Source: Actinomyces sp. (GTDB lineage Bacteria > Actinomycetota > Actinomycetes > Actinomycetales > Actinomycetaceae). From it: a DNA stretch of 31,310 nt. The stretch is from NCBI RefSeq assembly GCF_030530635.1, contig NZ_JAUMUL010000044.1:1-31310 (forward strand). The letters are read 5' to 3'. The position numbers were made by a program, and so were the translations under genes. Each line of letters begins with the position of its first letter. Position 1 is the stretch's first letter. This document shows positions 1 through 7,995 of this stretch, piece by piece. The notes under the pieces were generated by a model, which made no database searches, was not told where the DNA came from, and saw only the letters and a list, made by a program, of their open reading frames with translations.

Positions 1-38
1 CCCAGCAACGACACGACCCTCACCCGCCCCACACCCCC

Positions 39-200
39 ATGAATAACACCCTTAGCCCCACAGGCCCTTACCTACTCGGCATTGGACTCAACGCCGTATG
101 GATCATCGTATTCTTGCTCATGGTTGTCATCCTAATTCCTTACAGCCATAGGAAGCTGAACTCCCGTCCCAGGCGTCCGTGCGGAAGCCGCCCCCGTTAG
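39..200 (+). CDS. possible small single-pass membrane protein (53 aa)
   Basis: I do not recognise this short frame. From the ATG it encodes 53 residues with one hydrophobic stretch at about residues 20-34 (WIIVFLLMVVILI), followed by a strongly basic tail (HRK, RPRR, RPR), which would place the C-terminus inside by the positive-inside rule. There is no convincing ribosome binding site before the ATG. The same frame is open back to the window edge, so this could equally be the C-terminal membrane anchor of a larger protein that starts outside. The base composition here is lower in GC than the flanking genes. No function is inferred. Confidence 0.4.
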   Translation: MNNTLSPTGPYLLGIGLNAVWIIVFLLMVVILIPYSHRKLNSRPRRPCGSRPR

Positions 201-614
201 GGAGTGTCGTTCCAAGACGGCTCTAATCTGATTCCCGGAAGGGCTGGCGGCTACCAGCAGTAAACAGTCACGCAGGTCCTAGCCCGACTCCCGGTTCTTG
301 ATGGTAGCCGAGTTGATCAGTTCAGGTTCGAGCCGATTATCCACACACCCATCGCACCGTTGTGCCATCAGGCAAAAGAGGTTCTTCGTGTTTGGGGGTG
401 TGGGTGGTTCGGGTTGGGGCTGTGATGTGGGTGGTCGTGTTCGGGTGTGGGGTCGTTTTCGGGCTGGCGAGGACGTTTTGGCTGGTCAGAGGACGTTGTC
501 TGGCTGGCGGGGATGCCCTTGGGGCGGTGTCGGGGTGGGTGGTTCGTGTGTTTGGGTGGCGGTTCGTCGGGTAGCTCCAATGACTCGCCACTTCCGGCTG
601 CGTGCGTCTGCCCC

Positions 615-667
615 GCGAACCGTTGCGAGAGGTGGCGAACCGTCGACCGCGGCGCACGAACCGTCGG
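615..667. repeat. three helically phased copies of CGAACCGT
   Basis: The 9-mer GCGAACCGT occurs at 615-623 and 635-643, and ACGAACCGT at 656-664. Spacings are 20 and 21 bp, i.e. two helical turns. It lies in DNA without a credible gene. It may be a short tandem repeat or a phased binding-site array. Confidence 0.5.
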
Positions 668-946
668 GCTGGACGGGCGGACGTTGACCTGAACGCAGGG
701 GCCGTCGTGCCTGGCCCGTCGTGGTTCAGTGCGCACGCCCCAGCTCCCGTCCGTCGCGCCGCGTACTGCGCCGCCGGAGCACACGCGCCCACCACCACCC
801 GGCCAACTACCACCGGCCCACCACGTCCCCGAGCATGAGGAGCCTGTATGCCCGACGGCGAACCGCTTCTTCGCAGGGGGTATGGAGGCCGGCGGTGCGA
901 GCATCCGAGGTGGGGCGGCGTCGCGGGCGTAGAGCCAGTGGGATCA

Positions 947-994
947 AGGCCAGAGCCCGATCATTGGGTACGCCCCTTCAGCCTCTACTACGCC
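947..994. repeat. 48-bp dispersed repeat, copy 1
   Basis: These 48 bases match 31254-31301 at 46 of 48 positions, same orientation. The differences are at 980 and 983 of this copy. Its 3' part carries the TCTACTACGCC word that also occurs inverted as GGCGTAGTA at 1044-1052 and 1064-1072. Confidence 0.85.
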
Positions 995-1075
995 AGTTAG
1001 ACCTCCGCTGAAGGGCCCAGAACCCTTCAACAAACACCTAACCGGCGTAGTAAACCCCAAACCGGCGTAGTAAAC
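974..1075. repeat. nested inverted repeats with a duplicated 15-mer
   Basis: The 17-mer TCTACTACGCCAGTTAG (984-1000) pairs with 1039-1055 at 15 of 17 positions. Between them, GAAGGG (1010-1015) can pair with CCCTTC (1023-1028). In an alternative fold CCCTTCAGC (974-982) pairs perfectly with GCTGAAGGG (1007-1015). The 15-mer ACCGGCGTAGTAAAC is duplicated at 1041-1055 and 1061-1075. No gene overlaps. Confidence 0.75.
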
Positions 1076-1243
1076 GACGTCACCGCTGAGCACGCGGGCG
1101 AACCGACTCCCGGCTCCACCCACACCCTCAAACGCGAAACGCCGCAAAAGGATGTTGGCTTCGTTCTAACAGTCTCCCTGCGTGCACCGGACTCGGATAG
1201 CTTCTTCTCCCGGTTTTCTGCGCCCCGGTTAATCCTCGCGATT

Positions 1244-1969
1244 CTAGAGCCGGCTGAGGCTGCGACAGCCATCAATGCCCGCGAGCACGATGACGGCGCT
1301 CACCAGGAGGTCGCCGCCCGCAGCCCAGCGACCGGTTAGTTCGGTGCAGCCATCGGTGCCCGTGGCCAGCCCCGCCATGAAGGCGCCGTCGGGCCGGATA
1401 TCAACCGCGGCATCCGCGAAGCGCAGCGGCTTGCGGGCGCGAGGGAACCACGCCTTGTAAACCGCCTCCTTAATGCTGAACAGCAGCCGGTCCCCGGCCA
1501 CGTCCGGCAGCGCCGCGGCCAGCTCATCGACGTTCTCCCGCTCCGCCGGAGAGGCGATCCGCACCAGCACGCCGCGCGCCAGCGGCCGGTTTGGCTCAGC
1601 GTCAATGCCGAGCGCGGCCACCTCCTCCGCGCGGGCCACCGCCGCTGCCCGGTAGCCCAGGCAATGACTCAGGGAGCCGACCACACCGTCGGGCCAGGTG
1701 GGCTCCCCCATCGGCCCCGGCACCATGGGCGGCCGCTCCAGCCCCAACTCGCCCAGCGCCCGCCCGGCCAGGTGGCGCACCGTGGCGAACTCGGCGCGGC
1801 GCCGCGCCGAAACCCCCGCGATATGGGCGGCCTCCGGCGGCGCCAGTGGCGCGTCGACGTCGTGGTACGTCTCGCAGAGGATCACCGGCGCCGGGACGAT
1901 CGCCGCCAACAGGGCAGTCTTGGCGGCGGCATGCGGCTGCGGCATCGGGGCGGACGCCGACGCCGACAT
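1244..1969 (-). CDS. 4'-phosphopantetheinyl transferase (Sfp/EntD type)
   Basis: The 241-residue product transfers the phosphopantetheine arm of coenzyme A to a serine of an acyl or peptidyl carrier protein. The two hallmark motifs are present: GIDAEP at residues 121-126 (Mg-binding Asp123 and Glu125) and FSIKEAVYKAWFP at 164-176 (the family F-S-x-K-E-x-x-x-K pattern). The upstream SLSHC at about 99-103 fits the conserved SxSH region. The frame is open far upstream, but the start used here, an ATG overlapping the dtd stop by 1 nt (TGATG), fits translational coupling and the family length. It is the last of three coupled genes. No polyketide or peptide synthetase is in the window, so its carrier-protein substrate is unknown. 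Confidence 0.9.
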   Translation of the reverse strand: MSASASAPMPQPHAAAKTALLAAIVPAPVILCETYHDVDAPLAPPEAAHIAGVSARRRAEFATVRHLAGRALGELGLERPPMVPGPMGEPTWPDGVVGSLSHCLGYRAAAVARAEEVAALGIDAEPNRPLARGVLVRIASPAERENVDELAAALPDVAGDRLLFSIKEAVYKAWFPRARKPLRFADAAVDIRPDGAFMAGLATGTDGCTELTGRWAAGGDLLVSAVIVLAGIDGCRSLSRL

Positions 1970-2424
1970 CAGGCCTCCAGGAGGATAGTGACCGGGCCAT
2001 CCAACTCGGCGTCGATATCCATATGAGCGCCGAAGCTGCCTGTGGCCACCTCCAGGCCGCGGCCGCGCAGCTCGGCAACCACCGCCTGCACCAGCGGCTC
2101 CGCCACCGCCCCCGGGGCCGCACCGTTCCAGGAGGGACGTCGCCCCTTGCGTACGTCGGCGTACAGGGTGAACTGGGAGACCACCAGCACCGGCGCCCCC
2201 AGGTCGGCCACCGACACCTCCCGTCCCGCGGCCCCGCCGTCGTCCCCGGGACCTTCGAAGAGCCGCAGCTCGGCGATCTTGCGGGCCACCGTGGCCACCT
2301 GCGCGGGACCGTCGTCGTGAGTGACCCCCACCAGGGCGAGCAACCCGGGCCGGTCTATCGAACCGACCACCTCGCCGTCGACCCGCACGGCCGCCCGGCG
2401 CACGCGCTGAAGAACGGCGCGCAT
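1969..2424 (-). CDS. dtd: D-aminoacyl-tRNA deacylase
   Basis: This 151-residue enzyme hydrolyses D-amino acids from mischarged tRNA, a cytoplasmic translation proofreading role. The family signatures are clear: an N-terminal MRAVLQRVRRAAVRVDGEVV-like strand, SQFTLYAD at residues 83-90 (the SQxTL catalytic motif), the following KGRRPSW, and GPVT at 143-146 (the Gly-cisPro chiral-selector loop in this family). The length is normal for Dtd. Its start overlaps the stop of the DUF2516 gene by 1 nt and its stop overlaps the start of the phosphopantetheinyl transferase by 1 nt, so the three genes form one tightly coupled operon. Confidence 0.95.
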   Translation of the reverse strand: MRAVLQRVRRAAVRVDGEVVGSIDRPGLLALVGVTHDDGPAQVATVARKIAELRLFEGPGDDGGAAGREVSVADLGAPVLVVSQFTLYADVRKGRRPSWNGAAPGAVAEPLVQAVVAELRGRGLEVATGSFGAHMDIDAELDGPVTILLEA

Positions 2425-2822
2425 CAGCGGCCGGGCGTCCAGTCGCGCGGGCCCCGACCGCCCCCGAAGTCACCGCGGCCGTTGCCGCTTCCGGGGAAAC
2501 GGATGGAGGAACGCACCCGCACAGGCGCGTAGTACTGCAGGGCCGGGCGGACGTCGGCCAGATAGACGGCACTGGCAACCACACCCAGCAGCCCCAGCAT
2601 GGAACTCGTCCCCATCAACACAAGCACGGCGATGCTCACAGCATTGACACCGAGCCAGAAGCCCTTGGTGCGCTTGCCGGCGGCAATGAAATGAGAGGAG
2701 TCGCGGGTCAGGGCGTCGATCAGCGCCCACGCCCCCAACAGCACCGCCGCAATCCGGGCGAACTGCCAGATCCCGCCGACGGCGAGCACAAGGTATTTGG
2801 CGACGAGTCCCAGAATCTCCAC
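2424..2822 (-). CDS. DUF2516 family membrane protein
   Basis: A 132-residue protein that resembles the actinobacterial DUF2516 family of small membrane proteins of unknown function. Hydrophobic segments lie at about residues 5-17, 22-36, 56-70 and 72-88. A polar linker with DALTRDSSHFIAAGKRTKGFW sits between the second and third. The C-terminal 30 residues are Gly/Arg/Pro rich (GSGNGRGDFGGGRG) and probably disordered in the cytoplasm. It is the first gene of the operon with dtd and the phosphopantetheinyl transferase. It is divergent from the sugar symporter gene across a 242-bp gap. Confidence 0.8.
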   Translation of the reverse strand: MEILGLVAKYLVLAVGGIWQFARIAAVLLGAWALIDALTRDSSHFIAAGKRTKGFWLGVNAVSIAVLVLMGTSSMLGLLGVVASAVYLADVRPALQYYAPVRVRSSIRFPGSGNGRGDFGGGRGPRDWTPGR

Positions 2823-3064
2823 CCCTCAACTGTAGCCTCCGCCCCGCAACGCCGCGAGCGGCGTCGTCCGGGGGTGAAAGCGCACCTAGGCGGGAATACG
2901 CCCCGGTGACGATCCGCCCGGGCAGCACGTGCCCTCACCACGCAGACGTGATATGGTTCAACTCACATAGTCGGAGTGGTCTCGACCCTGCTCATCCCGC
3001 TCAGACATCCACCCTCGTCACTTCACCCTCAACACACCGCATCACCGCCGATCCGGGAGGCCCC

Positions 3065-4435
3065 ATGACGGCCCGAATCAATCCCCGCCAACCCGATTCC
3101 AGTGCCCCGAGAATCCTGTATCCAGGCGCCACCATGCTGCTCGTAGCGGTCATCGGCTGCTTCACAGCCTGGGGCATCGCCGCGGACCTGACCACCCCCA
3201 TGGTCTCCGGCTTCAAGCGCATCTTCGACATGTCCTCCTTCCAGGCCTCCCTGGTGCAGATGGCCTACTACGGCGCCTACTTCCTACTGGCCATCCCCGC
3301 TGCCCTTATCAACTCCCGGTGGGGCTACAAGGCGGGCATGGTTTCCGGCCTGGCCCTGGCCTCCGTGGGCGCCTTCGGCTTCTGGCCCGCGTCCCAGGTG
3401 ATGACCTACGGCGCCTTCCTGGCCGCCCTGTTCGCCATCGCCGCCGGCTGTTCACTGCTGGAGACCTCCGCCAGCCCCTACGTCATCTCCCTGGGACCGG
3501 AGGAGACCTCCACCCGGCGGCTCAACCTCGCCCAGGCCTTCAACCCGCTGGGCACCAACATCGGCGTGCTGATCGCCTCCACGCTCATCCTCCCCAGGCT
3601 CGACACCCCGGTGAACCTGGCCGACGTCAGCCCGGAGACCGAGCGGGCGATCCGCGCCGAGCAGCTGCGCGCCGTCACGGGCCCCTACATCGGGCTCGGC
3701 GTGCTGCTGGCCGTAATCCTCGTCATCATCTTCATTCAGAAGGCACCGCCCATCGCCCCGGCGGACGACGACGCCGGCCGTCCGGCCAGTCCGCTGGCCA
3801 CCCTGTGGCGCTCCCGGCGGTACCGCTACGGGGTGATCGCCCAGTTCTTCAACGTGGCCGCCCAGGTGTGCTGCTGGACCTACATCATCCAGTACACGCA
3901 GCAGGCGCTCAACGGCTCCCTGCAGTTGGGCTCGCAGATGCTGCAGATCAGCCTCATCGTCTTCCTGATCGCTCGTTTCCTGATGACCGCCGTCATCGCC
4001 CGCATCCGCGCCACCAAGGTCATGGGGGTCCTGGGCGCGGTGGCCGTGGGCCTGTGCATCTACGCCTCGCTGCGCCCGGGCATCACGGGGGTGGTGGCCG
4101 TCATCGCCGTCTCCTTCTGCCTGTCGCTGATGTTCCCCACGATCTACGGGGTGGCCCTGTCCGGACTCGGGGAAGCCACCAAGTTCGGGGCGGCCGGCCT
4201 GGTCATGGCGATTGTCGGCGGGGCCATCATGCCGATGGTGCAGGGTCGGGTGATGGACGCCACCAGTGCGGCCACCTCATTCATCGTTCCGGCGGCATGC
4301 TTCGTCATCGTGACCGCATACGCGATCTACGACCTGCGCGCACCCGCCCAAACAGTCACGGCTGCCACGGCATCGGAAACAGCCTCCGACACGGCCCCAG
4401 CCAATACAGTCTCTAAGAGGAAGGACCAGTCATGA
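3065..4435 (+). CDS. MFS sugar symporter, FucP-like (FHS family)
   Basis: A 456-residue, 12-helix major facilitator that resembles proton-coupled sugar symporters of the fucose/hexose (FHS) group. Typical features are the first-helix TAWGIAADLT region, an MAYYGAYFLLAIPAAL segment in helix 2, LLETSASPYVISLG in helix 4 and LAQAFNPLGTNIGVLIAS in helix 5, which match the L-fucose permease pattern. Helices 7-12 follow a polar central loop. The frame is open upstream to 2906, but the ATG at 3065 follows a good GGGAGG site by 4-5 nt and begins just before the conserved region. Its stop overlaps the start of the next gene (ATGA), so the transporter and the binding lipoprotein are translationally coupled. 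The exact sugar cannot be read from the sequence. Confidence 0.85.
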   Translation: MTARINPRQPDSSAPRILYPGATMLLVAVIGCFTAWGIAADLTTPMVSGFKRIFDMSSFQASLVQMAYYGAYFLLAIPAALINSRWGYKAGMVSGLALASVGAFGFWPASQVMTYGAFLAALFAIAAGCSLLETSASPYVISLGPEETSTRRLNLAQAFNPLGTNIGVLIASTLILPRLDTPVNLADVSPETERAIRAEQLRAVTGPYIGLGVLLAVILVIIFIQKAPPIAPADDDAGRPASPLATLWRSRRYRYGVIAQFFNVAAQVCCWTYIIQYTQQALNGSLQLGSQMLQISLIVFLIARFLMTAVIARIRATKVMGVLGAVAVGLCIYASLRPGITGVVAVIAVSFCLSLMFPTIYGVALSGLGEATKFGAAGLVMAIVGGAIMPMVQGRVMDATSAATSFIVPAACFVIVTAYAIYDLRAPAQTVTAATASETASDTAPANTVSKRKDQS

Positions 4436-5724
4436 CTTCCCTGAGAAGAGGTGTCGCCGCCCTGCTCGCGGCGGCCGCCACCACCCTCGCCCTGACCGCT
4501 TGCGGGGGAACGCCCGCCTCATCCGGCTCCATTGAGGTGTTGTCCTGGTGGACCTCCGCCTCGGAGTACGTCGCCCTGGACACGCTCGTCGACGCCCATC
4601 AGGAACGCAATCCCGAAGCCTCCGTGGACCAGTTGGCCGTCGTCGGCGGCGCCGGCTCCCAGGCCCACGTTACCCTGGCCCAGCGCCTCGCCCGCGGCGA
4701 CGCCCCCGACGTATGGCAGTCACTGACCGCCGGGAATGTCACGGCGTGGCGGGACGCCGGGGCCGTCAGTGACGTGTCCTCCCTGTTCACCGAGGAAGTC
4801 ACCGCCCAGCTCCCCGAAGAAGTACTGGCCTCCGTCACGGTCGGCAACAGCCAGTACGCGGCCCCGCTGTCCGTGCACCGGGCCAATATCCTCATGTTCA
4901 ACCGTGACGTGCTGCGGGATGCCGGCATTGATGAGCCGGGCACGGGTTACTCCCTGGAGGACCTGCTCGCCGACCTGGATGCACTGCAAGAACAGGGGAC
5001 CACGCCGCTGTGTATCGGCGGCGCCGACTCCATCACCACGGCGGGACTGTTCGAGTCCGTGCTGCTGGCCACCGTAGGCAAGGAGGGCTGGGCCCAGATA
5101 GAGGCCGACCGCTTCGACTGGTCCGGTCAGCAGGTGAGCGACGCCCTGGAGACCTTCGGAAGGCTCATGGACCACACCGATCCCGGCGACGCCGACCGCA
5201 CCTGGGATGAGGCGGCCGGGCGGCTGGCGGACGGCCAGTGCGGCTTCTACCAGATGAACGACGGCGCCCTGACCGAGTCCGAGGCACTGGCCGGGTCCAC
5301 CAGCGGGGACTCGCCCGTCGCCTCGGTGGTCTTCCCGGGAACCGAGGGGACCTTCCTGATCGTGGTGGACGCCTTCGTCCGCTCCTCGACGTCGGCTGAC
5401 GCCGAGGACGCCGATGCCTTCCTGAACACCGTGCTCGACCCGCAGGTCCAGACCGCCGTATGCGAAGTAAAGGGCTGCGTGCCGGTGCGCAACGACGCCG
5501 ACGTCACCACGCTCACCCCCTACCAGCAGCAGGCGGCCGAGGATCTGCGCAACCAGACGGTGCTCAATGCGATCTCCTACGGCGAGGTGATCTCCCCGGC
5601 GATGCAGGACGGCTTCTTCAAAGCCGTGAAGAACTACCTGTCCACACGGGACGCCTCCGCCGCGGCCTTCGCCCGCATCCTCACCGAGCGTGTGAATGAG
5701 GGCGCGGCCGGGCCCAACGTCTGA
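4432..5724 (+). CDS. extracellular sugar-binding lipoprotein (ABC solute-binding protein family 1)
   Basis: A 430-residue secreted lipoprotein. The N-terminus has a basic region (SLRRG), a hydrophobic core and a lipobox LTAC with Cys24 as the lipidation site. The mature part has the features of cluster B/family 1 sugar-binding proteins: VLSWWTSASEY at the first strand, the LAQRLARGDAPDVWQS segment, VHRANILMFNRDVL, and a C-terminal FFKAVKNYLS region. No ABC permease or ATPase gene is adjacent. Instead the start overlaps the stop of the FucP-like symporter by 4 nt. It may feed an unlinked ABC transporter or act with the symporter; the pairing is unusual. The gene ends 11 nt before the convergent ABM-domain gene, with no terminator visible between them. 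Confidence 0.85.
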   Translation: MTSLRRGVAALLAAAATTLALTACGGTPASSGSIEVLSWWTSASEYVALDTLVDAHQERNPEASVDQLAVVGGAGSQAHVTLAQRLARGDAPDVWQSLTAGNVTAWRDAGAVSDVSSLFTEEVTAQLPEEVLASVTVGNSQYAAPLSVHRANILMFNRDVLRDAGIDEPGTGYSLEDLLADLDALQEQGTTPLCIGGADSITTAGLFESVLLATVGKEGWAQIEADRFDWSGQQVSDALETFGRLMDHTDPGDADRTWDEAAGRLADGQCGFYQMNDGALTESEALAGSTSGDSPVASVVFPGTEGTFLIVVDAFVRSSTSADAEDADAFLNTVLDPQVQTAVCEVKGCVPVRNDADVTTLTPYQQQAAEDLRNQTVLNAISYGEVISPAMQDGFFKAVKNYLSTRDASAAAFARILTERVNEGAAGPNV

Positions 5725-5735
5725 GCGGAGCGGCC

Positions 5736-6026
5736 TCAGCCGATCTGGTCCAGGAAGGTCAGCACCGAGTGCGGCTCCTCAATGCGCTCCTCCAGGCGCG
5801 CGTTGAACGGGCCGCCATAGGGCATGCCCAGATGGGTCTGGAAGGCGTCCTCGTCCACGTAGGCCTCCATGACGAAGAACTTCGCCGGGTCATCACTGTG
5901 ACGATAGACATCGAAGACGCGGTTACCGGGCTCGCTGCGGACCTTCTCACCGAAGTCACAGATCATCTGGGCAACCTCATCCTCGAATCCGGGCTTGGCG
6001 GTGAACTGCGAGTGCAGAATCCTCAC
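5736..6026 (-). CDS. ABM-domain (antibiotic biosynthesis monooxygenase-like) protein
   Basis: A 96-residue single-domain protein of the dimeric alpha-beta-barrel ABM superfamily, which includes YgiN-like quinol monooxygenases and several cofactor-free oxygenases or degradation enzymes. The layout fits: first strand ILHSQFTAKPG, a helix with AQMICDFGEKVRSEPGNRVFDVYRH, then FFVMEAYVDEDAFQTHLGMPY with the conserved E-x-Y-x-D-x-x-A-x-x-x-H pattern. The start is a GTG four bases after GAGGAGGA, which decides the start. It converges on the lipoprotein gene. The substrate is unknown; adjacency to sugar transport genes does not by itself define one. Confidence 0.8.
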   Translation of the reverse strand: MRILHSQFTAKPGFEDEVAQMICDFGEKVRSEPGNRVFDVYRHSDDPAKFFVMEAYVDEDAFQTHLGMPYGGPFNARLEERIEEPHSVLTFLDQIG

Positions 6027-6220
6027 GGCTCCTCCTCAGGGCATACGGAAAACACGGCCAATACAACAACGATTCTATGACGCACATCACGCCAACGGTA
6101 GGGTCCGGAACTCATCACCCGCGCCGCCCGCACCCCGAGGCCGTAGCGCATCGGAATCTCTACCGGGCGGACTAGGGCCACCGGCACCGTGGACTCCTGG
6201 CTCAACGAAGGCTCGACTCA

Positions 6221-6236
6221 TGCCATAGTTGCCGCG
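6221..6236 (+). promoter_or_regulatory. extended -10 for a probable leaderless ABC operon transcript
   Basis: TGCCATAGT at 6221-6229 fits an extended -10 (TGn plus CATAGT, 4 of 6 to TATAAT). It ends 6 nt before the GTG at 6236, so transcription would begin at the start codon itself. No ribosome binding site precedes this start, which supports a leaderless message. Confidence 0.45.
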
Positions 6237-7240
6237 TGCCACCAACGCGAACTGCCGGTAACGCCCCTGTTCTGGCGGCCTCTGGGCTGCGGCGCACTTT
6301 CGGCAAGGACGGCTTCGTCGCCGTCGACGACCTCTCCCTGAGTGTCGCACCCGGTCAGGTGCATGCGCTGCTCGGTCCCAACGGGGCGGGCAAGACCACC
6401 ACCGTGCGCATGTGCGCCACCCTGTTGACTCCGACCGCCGGCGAGATCCGAGTCGACGGCGTCGACGCCGTCCGCCACCCCGAGGCGGCGCGTGCCCGCC
6501 TGGGACTGGTGCTCGGCGGGGAACTGGGCTTCTACCCGCGCGCATCCGCCCGTGACAACCTGTTGTTCTTCGCCGACCTGCAGGGGCTGGACCGGCACCG
6601 GCGCAGGCAAGCCGTAGATAGCGCACTGGAGCGCATGGGCCTGGCCGACGTGGCCACTCGTAAGACCGGTGCCTTCTCCCGCGGCATGCTGCAGCGCCTG
6701 CATCTGGCGCGCGCCCTGCTCGGTTCTCCCCCGCTGCTCCTGCTGGATGAGCCGACCACAGGATTGGACCCGGACGTCGCCCTGCATGTGCGCGACCTGA
6801 TCCGGGACCTGGCCGCAGACGGCACGGGGGTGCTGTTGACCTCCCACTCCATGCCGGAGGTGGAGGAGCTAGCCGGCACGATCAGCGTGATCGGGGCCGG
6901 CCGGATCGTCACCCGCGGGACGGTCCGCGACGTCGCCGCCCACGCCGGTATCGGCATGACCAGCGGCTTCACCCTGCCTGCCCACCTGGCCGACGGCGCC
7001 GCCCGGCTGCAGGAGCGCTTGGGGGCCGGCGCCGTCGTCGTGCAGCGCCCCGCCTCGAGCCGGTGGGCGGTGACCGTCTACTGGGCCGCGGGCGACTCGG
7101 GCGCAGACCGGGAAGCTCGCGACGCCGCCCTGGCAACTGCTCTCACCGAGATCGGGGTGGAGGCGCCCGCGGATCTGTTGACTCGGCCGGCGTCGCTGGA
7201 GGAGGCCTATCTGGCCCTGGCGGACAGGCTCGCGCGATGA
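6236..7240 (+). CDS. ABC transporter ATP-binding protein (ABC-2 exporter/DrrA type)
   Basis: A 334-residue ATPase that would power the two membrane proteins encoded next. Walker A GPNGAGKTT lies at residues 47-55, a degenerate signature FSRGM at 148-152 (where most have LSGGM or YSGGM), Walker B LLLLDEP at 166-172, and the switch histidine in LLTSHS. About 100 residues after the nucleotide-binding domain match the C-terminal extension of DrrA/CcmA-like drug or polymer exporters. The GTG start has no ribosome binding site but sits 6 nt after a -10-like hexamer. The stop overlaps the start of the first permease. The substrate cannot be told from sequence. Confidence 0.9.
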   Translation: MPPTRTAGNAPVLAASGLRRTFGKDGFVAVDDLSLSVAPGQVHALLGPNGAGKTTTVRMCATLLTPTAGEIRVDGVDAVRHPEAARARLGLVLGGELGFYPRASARDNLLFFADLQGLDRHRRRQAVDSALERMGLADVATRKTGAFSRGMLQRLHLARALLGSPPLLLLDEPTTGLDPDVALHVRDLIRDLAADGTGVLLTSHSMPEVEELAGTISVIGAGRIVTRGTVRDVAAHAGIGMTSGFTLPAHLADGAARLQERLGAGAVVVQRPASSRWAVTVYWAAGDSGADREARDAALATALTEIGVEAPADLLTRPASLEEAYLALADRLAR

Positions 7241-7995
7241 TCCGGCAGCTGCGCATGACGGCCTTCCACGTCCGCCAGTTCGTCTCCGTCCCCTACTTCA
7301 TCCAGCTCATGGTCTTCACCACCATCGTCACCACGCTGGTGCAGTTCCTCGCCGCCCGCGCCTGGGGCGGGATCACACCCACCCAGGGGTGGGTGCGTGG
7401 CGGTGTGATCGGCATGTGGACCACGGCCACCTGCGCTGCCGGGATTATCGGCTTCGAGCGGTACAAGGGGACTCTCGCGCACCTGGTGATGGCGCCGGTC
7501 GGCGCCCTGCGCTCGCTGGCGGCCGTCGTCTCCGCCGCCACGTCATTCGGGCTGGCGGCGCTGCCGGTGGCCTGGTGCACGTGGGCGGTAGCCTCCGGGT
7601 CGGTGTACTTCACCGTCCCCGGGTGGGCGGGGGCGGTGCGTATGGCGGCGGCCGCACTCCTGCTGCTGGCGGGCTGCCTGGCGCTGAGCCTCGTGATCGC
7701 GGCACTGTTCGTGCTCACGCCCAATGCGATCGCCTACGAGGAGCTGCTGCTGGTGCCGGTGTTCATCGCCTCGGGCATCCTGTTCACGTCCACCTCGCCA
7801 CCCGCCTGGCTGGCCGCCGTCAGCCGTTTTCTGCCCCTGTCGGTGCCCTTCGACCTGCTGCTGGGGCGGCCGCTGGGCGTCGTCGACGCGCTGGGTTGGC
7901 TGATGTGTGTGGCCGCCTGGCTGGGGCTGGCCGCACTGCTCGGGCGGCGGGCGCTGCGACTGGCCACCCGTGCCGGCACCCTGGAGGTGATCTGA
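7237..7995 (+). CDS. ABC-2 type permease, first subunit
   Basis: A 252-residue membrane protein, about six helices, of the ABC-2 exporter type. The N-terminus MIRQLRMTAFHVRQFVSVPY leads into the first helix, and FERYKGTLAHLVMAPVG is the amphipathic coupling region typical of these permeases (E-R-x-x-G-T-L). The segment with AIAYEELLLVPVFIASGILF followed by PAWLAAVSRFLPLSVPFDLL is the usual late-helix motif. The chosen ATG overlaps the stop of the ATPase gene (ATGA), and the stop shares one base with the next start (TGATG), giving a tightly coupled three-gene operon. Confidence 0.85.
   Translation: MIRQLRMTAFHVRQFVSVPYFIQLMVFTTIVTTLVQFLAARAWGGITPTQGWVRGGVIGMWTTATCAAGIIGFERYKGTLAHLVMAPVGALRSLAAVVSAATSFGLAALPVAWCTWAVASGSVYFTVPGWAGAVRMAAAALLLLAGCLALSLVIAALFVLTPNAIAYEELLLVPVFIASGILFTSTSPPAWLAAVSRFLPLSVPFDLLLGRPLGVVDALGWLMCVAAWLGLAALLGRRALRLATRAGTLEVI

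Larger units (their letters stand above)
201..1243. other. 1 kb region without a credible gene, rich in short repeats
   Basis: Open frames here have low-complexity Pro/Arg/His or Gly/Trp/Val composition and no recognisable domain, so I call none. The stretch holds a G/T-rich plus strand at about 384-560, phased CGAACCGT repeats at 615-667, half of a dispersed 48-bp repeat at 947-994, and a nested set of inverted repeats at 974-1075. It looks like intergenic or decayed accessory DNA. Confidence 0.6.

Noticed and set aside
337..904. Overlapping minus-strand frames in the 5' gene-poor region
   Set aside because: Pro/His/Thr low complexity, no ribosome binding site and no conserved domain; composition follows the G/T strand skew.
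1970..2584. Long upstream extension of the phosphopantetheinyl transferase frame
   Set aside because: It overlaps dtd and the DUF2516 gene on the same strand, is Arg/Gly-rich and has no domain; the 241-residue form has normal family length and a coupled start.
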